Shown here: positions 60,817 through 64,000 of the stretch, one piece after another
Numbering within the stretch: position 1 is the first letter of the stretch
Layout of the letters: each line of letters opens with the position of its first letter
Assembly: GCF_021390245.1 (NCBI RefSeq)
Contig: NZ_JAJUXH010000001.1
Span: 434,001-498,000 of the forward strand
Direction: 5' to 3'
Origin: Dyadobacter sp. CY323
Lineage (GTDB): Bacteria > Bacteroidota > Bacteroidia > Cytophagales > Spirosomataceae
Length of the DNA stretch: 64,000 bases
Notes under the pieces: generated by a model
What the model was told of the DNA's origin: nothing
Database searches by the model: none
Seen by the model: the letters and a program-made list of their open reading frames with translations, nothing else
Program-made: the position numbers and the translations under genes

Positions 60817-61149
60817 ATGGGAAAAGCAGTTGAAATAACCGATAGCACCTTCGAGGAACTTATCCAAGGCGATAAACCGGTACTTGTAGATTTTTGGGCA
60901 GAGTGGTGTGGGCCTTGTAAAATGATCGGACCGGTTGTAGAGCAATTGGCTGGTGAATACGAGGGAAAAGCAGTAATTGGTAAAATGGATGTTGATATGA
61001 ATTCATCTGTCCCAGCCAAATTCGGTATCCGCAGCATCCCGACATTGATGATCTTTAAAGGAGGACAATTGGTTGACAAAGTAGTGGGTGTTGTGCCTAA
61101 AACAACTTTGGAAGATAAATTGAATGCGCAGATTGAAGCGACTGTTTAA
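60817..61149 (+). CDS. trxA: Thioredoxin
   Basis: A 110-residue cytoplasmic thioredoxin with the classic active site WAEWCGPCKM (Cys near residues 32 and 35), a cis-Pro loop GIRSIPTLMIFKGG and the C-terminal GVVPKTTLEDKL. It reduces disulfides in ribonucleotide reductase, peroxiredoxins and other proteins, using thioredoxin reductase, which is not in this window. It starts 86 nt after dnaE and is followed by a strong intrinsic terminator, so it closes the transcript. No unusual features. Confidence 0.97.
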   Translation: MGKAVEITDSTFEELIQGDKPVLVDFWAEWCGPCKMIGPVVEQLAGEYEGKAVIGKMDVDMNSSVPAKFGIRSIPTLMIFKGGQLVDKVVGVVPKTTLEDKLNAQIEATV

Positions 61150-61176
61150 GTAAAGCTCCGATAGATAATTAGAATT

Positions 61177-61204
61177 GAAAAGTCCCGGAAACGGGACTTT
61201 TTTT
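61177..61204 (+). terminator. Rho-independent terminator after trxA
   Basis: AAGTCCCG pairs with CGGGACTT around a GAAA-type loop, followed by TTTTTTT. It lies about 30 nt after the trxA stop and is a textbook intrinsic terminator on the plus strand. Confidence 0.92.
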
Positions 61205-61264
61205 GTGCGTGCCTTCGAAAAATGTGTAGCTGTCATCTGTATACACTTTTCAAAAATGCTCCGG

Positions 61265-62143
61265 CTATTCGTGGATTTCAATCGAATAACCGGCATTGAA
61301 TTTTCCACCGGGTATTAATTTCAGTATCCCTTCCTTAGTTTCAAAATTCTGATCAGAATCGGCCGAATCAGCAATTCCAAGCCAAGGTTCAATGCAAACA
61401 TAGTGTGCATTTGGTTTTGCCCAAATTCCCAAATAAGGAAAATCCTGGTAATGCACAGTGGTAACCTGACCTGATTTTGTACTTCGTAAACTTACTTGTT
61501 TCGATACTAAATGTTTGAATATCAATGCATCATTTTCAAAAAGATGCGAGTGCAAATGGAGGATATTCGTATGTTCCAGAACAGGTCGCGTTTCGCTGGT
61601 TACCAAACCGTCTTTGGACAAAAGCCAGGTGGCGTCGTTTTCAAGTGCCTCAAATTCAAGATAATAGTCCTCATAAACTTCACCTTCATGAAGCGGACAT
61701 CTGAAAGCCGGATGTGCGCCGAGTGAAAACAGCATTTCTTCCGAACCATGATTGATCACCTCGTGACTTACGCGAATGTGTTGGCCGTCAAGCTGATACG
61801 TGATCAGGAACTCAAACTGAAACGGGTAAATCGCCAACGTTTCCTCACTGTATTTCAAACCAAAACTGAGACTGGATTCCGTTTGATCAGTTAGCTTCAC
61901 ATTTGCATTATTCCGTACGATCCCGTGACGCGGAACTGCATACTCATTTCCATTATACTTGACAAAACCATTTTTGATAGCGCCAATAACTGGAAATAAT
62001 ACGGGTGCATGACTGGCCCAAACATCGGGGTCCGCGTCCCACAGGTAATCTTTGCCAGTAACAGTGGATTGAATCCGGGACAGTTCCGCTCCGGTTTCGT
62101 TTACGGAAATTTTCAGATATTCATTTTGGATCGAATGGTACAT
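61265..62143 (-). CDS. Aldose 1-epimerase family protein
   Basis: About 292 residues from the ATG at 62143 (MYHSIQNEYLKISVNETGAE); the frame is open 33 codons further, but those codons lie in the aminotransferase gene. It is a galactose-mutarotase-like beta-sandwich protein: LSRIQSTVTGKDYLWDADP, PAFRCPLHEGEVYEDYYLEF with the acid His-Pro-Ala-Phe-Arg site (SLGAHPAFRCP), and LGIWAKPNAHYVCIEPWLGI with the Glu-Pro-Trp base. It interconverts anomers of sugars, or sugar-phosphates in the YeaD-like branch. It starts 2 nt after the aminotransferase stop, so the two are co-transcribed; there is no known tie between their reactions. Confidence 0.92.
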   Translation of the reverse strand: MYHSIQNEYLKISVNETGAELSRIQSTVTGKDYLWDADPDVWASHAPVLFPVIGAIKNGFVKYNGNEYAVPRHGIVRNNANVKLTDQTESSLSFGLKYSEETLAIYPFQFEFLITYQLDGQHIRVSHEVINHGSEEMLFSLGAHPAFRCPLHEGEVYEDYYLEFEALENDATWLLSKDGLVTSETRPVLEHTNILHLHSHLFENDALIFKHLVSKQVSLRSTKSGQVTTVHYQDFPYLGIWAKPNAHYVCIEPWLGIADSADSDQNFETKEGILKLIPGGKFNAGYSIEIHE

Positions 62144-62145
62144 AA

Positions 62146-63357
62146 TTAAGAATTTAGGACTTCCAGAATGGTTGAACAAGCTTCGTGAATTTGATCTTCG
62201 GTAATGGTCAGGGGAGGAGCAATGCGCATGGCATTGTCGCAAAACAAAAACCAGTCGGTGACCACGCCTTTTTCAATGCAGCGGTCAATGGTGTCTTTCA
62301 ATTTTTCAAAAGACTCCATTTCCGCGGCAAGCATGAGGCCCGCGCCTCTCACTTCTTTAATGGCCGGATGAACGAGCAGCGACTTGAACAAGTTACCTTT
62401 CTCGATCGACTTTGCAGCCAGATTTTCCTCAATAATTACATTCAAAGTAGCAAATGCGGATGCACAACTTACAGGATGGCCGCCAAAAGTGGTAATATGG
62501 CCCAAAATCGGGTTGGATTTTAGCACCTGCATAAGTTCGTGAGGAGCCATAAATGCGCCGATTGGCATTCCGCCTCCCATCCCTTTTGCACTCAGCAACA
62601 CATCAGGATAAATCCCGAACTGCTCAAACGCCCAGAAACTTCCGGTACGCCCAAAACCCGTCTGGATTTCATCGATGATTAACAATGCGCCGGTTTCCGT
62701 GCAACGTTTCCGCAATGCGACAAGGTAATCTCCCGAGGGAACCCGAACGCCGGATTCGCCACCAATTACTTCAATAAAGACCGCAGCCGTTTTATTTGTA
62801 ATTCTTTCAAGATCAGGAATGGATCCATGATTAATATGCTGAATTCCGGGCAGTAACGGCCGAAAATTTCTCTTAAAAAACTCTGCACCGGCCAGGCTCA
62901 ATGCACCTTGGGTAGCTCCATGATAGGCATTAAAACAGGAAATAAACTCGTTTCTGCCCGTAAATCTTTTCGCCAGTTTCATTGAACCTTCAACCGCCTC
63001 AGTCCCGGAGTTCGTAAAATAAATATTGTTGATACGGCCATAGGGAGAAGGATTTGCCGAGGCCAAATCCAGGGTTTGCGACAGTGCTTTCGCCAGTTTT
63101 ACCTGACTACCCTGTACATATTCCCCGTAAACAAGCAAATGCATGTGTTTTTCCAGCTGTTCATGAATGGCGGCGAGCACTTTTGGGTGGCGGTGACCAA
63201 CATTACTGACAGCGATTCCGGAAATTAAATCCATGTAGGTTTTCCCATCGGGGCCATACATGTAAACGCCCTCGGCCCTTTCAATTTCCAGGGCGAGCGG
63301 GTAATCAGAGGTTTGAGCTAAATGGTCAAAGAAATGTTGCCGATGAGAAATGTGCAT
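62146..63357 (-). CDS. Class III (acetylornithine/GABA-type) aminotransferase
   Basis: A 403-residue PLP enzyme, fold type I, class III. Key marks: GPDGKTYMDLISGIAVSNVG near the start, YFTNSGTEAVEGSMKLAKRF (phosphate cup), FISCFNAYHGATQGALSLAG, LLIIDEIQTGFGRTGSFWAF with the Asp that binds the pyridine N, and the PLP-Lys in LSAKGMGGGMPIGAFMAP. Candidate activities are N-acetylornithine, ornithine or beta-alanine/GABA transamination; no arginine genes are next to it, so I do not name it argD. It is followed by the aldose epimerase gene (2-nt gap). The ATP-grasp-like gene upstream has a 55-nt gap. Confidence 0.92.
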   Translation of the reverse strand: MHISHRQHFFDHLAQTSDYPLALEIERAEGVYMYGPDGKTYMDLISGIAVSNVGHRHPKVLAAIHEQLEKHMHLLVYGEYVQGSQVKLAKALSQTLDLASANPSPYGRINNIYFTNSGTEAVEGSMKLAKRFTGRNEFISCFNAYHGATQGALSLAGAEFFKRNFRPLLPGIQHINHGSIPDLERITNKTAAVFIEVIGGESGVRVPSGDYLVALRKRCTETGALLIIDEIQTGFGRTGSFWAFEQFGIYPDVLLSAKGMGGGMPIGAFMAPHELMQVLKSNPILGHITTFGGHPVSCASAFATLNVIIEENLAAKSIEKGNLFKSLLVHPAIKEVRGAGLMLAAEMESFEKLKDTIDRCIEKGVVTDWFLFCDNAMRIAPPLTITEDQIHEACSTILEVLNS

Positions 63358-63412
63358 TCTAAATATTTAATACTAACTAAAAGTATTATTAAAATTAAAA
63401 GTAAAAAATCTG

Positions 63413-64000
63413 TTAAATCTCGAAGAAGCCGGCACTACCACCGACCCACGTAAAATCTTTGTTGAAGCGTACCCCAATCATCTCGCCGCGGCTCAATCTG
63501 CTCAAACTGATCAGCAGTTCCGGTTCAGCCGCATTATCCTCCCAGCCATACATCATCCTGATCTCGCATTTGATAAGTCCGTCGGGTGCCAGAATCACCG
63601 GTTCGTATTTTACTTTTCGTTGCAGAATGTAATTTTCGGGATCCTTCAAACTTTGGAGATCAGATTCCTGAATATTTAACTGCACGCCCGAGCCGGCAAA
63701 GGAGAAAAGTGGTTTTAAAACGTAGTTTTCCAGATCTGCGGGGAACATTCCGTCGTACTCGCTCACGAAACGTGTCTCCGGAACGTACCGGCTTTTCAAA
63801 AAAGGCATTGAAAATTTACTTATCCTGAAAAACCAGTTGGGATGACCAACCCAGGCAACATCCACTTCGTCGGTAAAACGATAGCTCGTTTTCAGATCCG
63901 GATAATTTTGTAAATCGTCAAAGATCAGTCGGTTATATATTCGTTTAACCTGAATTCTTCGACCATCTTTTTCATAAAAAAGCTTTTTTCCTTCGCGTAT
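63413..64000 (-). CDS. ATP-grasp-like protein, C-terminal part, cut by the window edge
   Basis: The minus-strand frame is open from the stop at 63413 right up to the end of the window, at least 195 codons, so the start lies outside. The visible part has VKRIYNRLIFDDLQNYPDLK, FTDEVDVAWVGHPNWFFRIS, a loop with KPLFSFAGSGVQLNIQ that looks like the flexible nucleotide-binding loop of ATP-grasp enzymes, and PDGLIKCEIRMMYGW, followed by LSRLSRGEMIGVRFNKDF. It resembles uncharacterised Bacteroidota proteins annotated as ATP-grasp or hypothetical. The exact reaction is unknown. It is upstream of the aminotransferase on the same strand and may be co-transcribed with it. Confidence 0.62.
   Translation of the reverse strand: MREGKKLFYEKDGRRIQVKRIYNRLIFDDLQNYPDLKTSYRFTDEVDVAWVGHPNWFFRISKFSMPFLKSRYVPETRFVSEYDGMFPADLENYVLKPLFSFAGSGVQLNIQESDLQSLKDPENYILQRKVKYEPVILAPDGLIKCEIRMMYGWEDNAAEPELLISLSRLSRGEMIGVRFNKDFTWVGGSAGFFEI

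Noticed and set aside
1..64000. tRNA, rRNA and riboswitch genes
   Set aside because: I looked in the intergenic gaps for cloverleaf-like or conserved RNA patterns and saw none I could support by eye.

Overview
The window looks like the chromosome of a free-living Bacteroidota in the order Cytophagales, most likely Spirosomaceae (Dyadobacter-like). I infer this from proteins ending in type IX secretion (T9SS) sorting domains, a DUF4199 membrane protein, DUF6443-type RHS proteins, CHASE3/GAF hybrid kinases with stand-alone CheB/CheR, lipoproteins with Bacteroidota-style signals, and several perfect TAnnTTTG -7 boxes. No rRNA, tRNA, transposase, integrase or CRISPR array was seen.

Layout. 0-10.9 kb: a signal-peptide gene cut by the left edge, a CheY-like regulator, an aldo/keto reductase - AraC - CocE-type hydrolase operon on the minus strand with a possible AraC operator, a small lipoprotein, a membrane-anchored LuxR-type regulator, a DUF4199 protein, a secreted leucine-rich-repeat protein and a broken relative, a second AraC regulator and a DUF983 protein. 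11-18 kb: a five-gene minus-strand signalling operon (REC-PAS kinase, CHASE3-HAMP-GAF triple-REC hybrid kinase, response regulator, CheR, CheB). 18.5-22.6 kb: glgX-treZ, for glycogen trimming and trehalose release. 22.6-24.5 kb: a lipoprotein and an RNA methyltransferase.

24.8-34.4 kb is the accessory heart of the window. A T9SS-tagged YD/RHS protein is followed by a second RHS protein with a C-terminal toxin-like tip and a translationally coupled small gene (candidate immunity). Behind it lie two further units, each made of a copied piece of the RHS core, a different tip, a different small gene and the same 167-bp repeat. All three units join at the same point inside a terminator hairpin, so this is a tandem array of interchangeable toxin/immunity cassettes. 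The two downstream tips are broken: one by an in-frame TGA, the other by deletions and frame loss. Their partner genes remain open.

34.4-64 kb is mostly housekeeping: an MFS transporter with a cytochrome c dehydrogenase-like lipoprotein, surE, a diacylglycerol kinase-like lipid kinase, an Anbu-type proteasome-like hydrolase, an M28 peptidase, an RND/MMPL exporter, a methyltransferase with a TPR histidine kinase, a 3-methyladenine glycosylase, YicC, pdxA, a 2-hydroxyacid dehydrogenase, rplY/ctc, prs, a PAP2 phosphatase with trpS, a toxin-antitoxin pair whose RelE-like toxin is frameshifted, DUF2461, dnaE, trxA, an aldose epimerase, a class III aminotransferase, and an ATP-grasp-like gene cut by the right edge.
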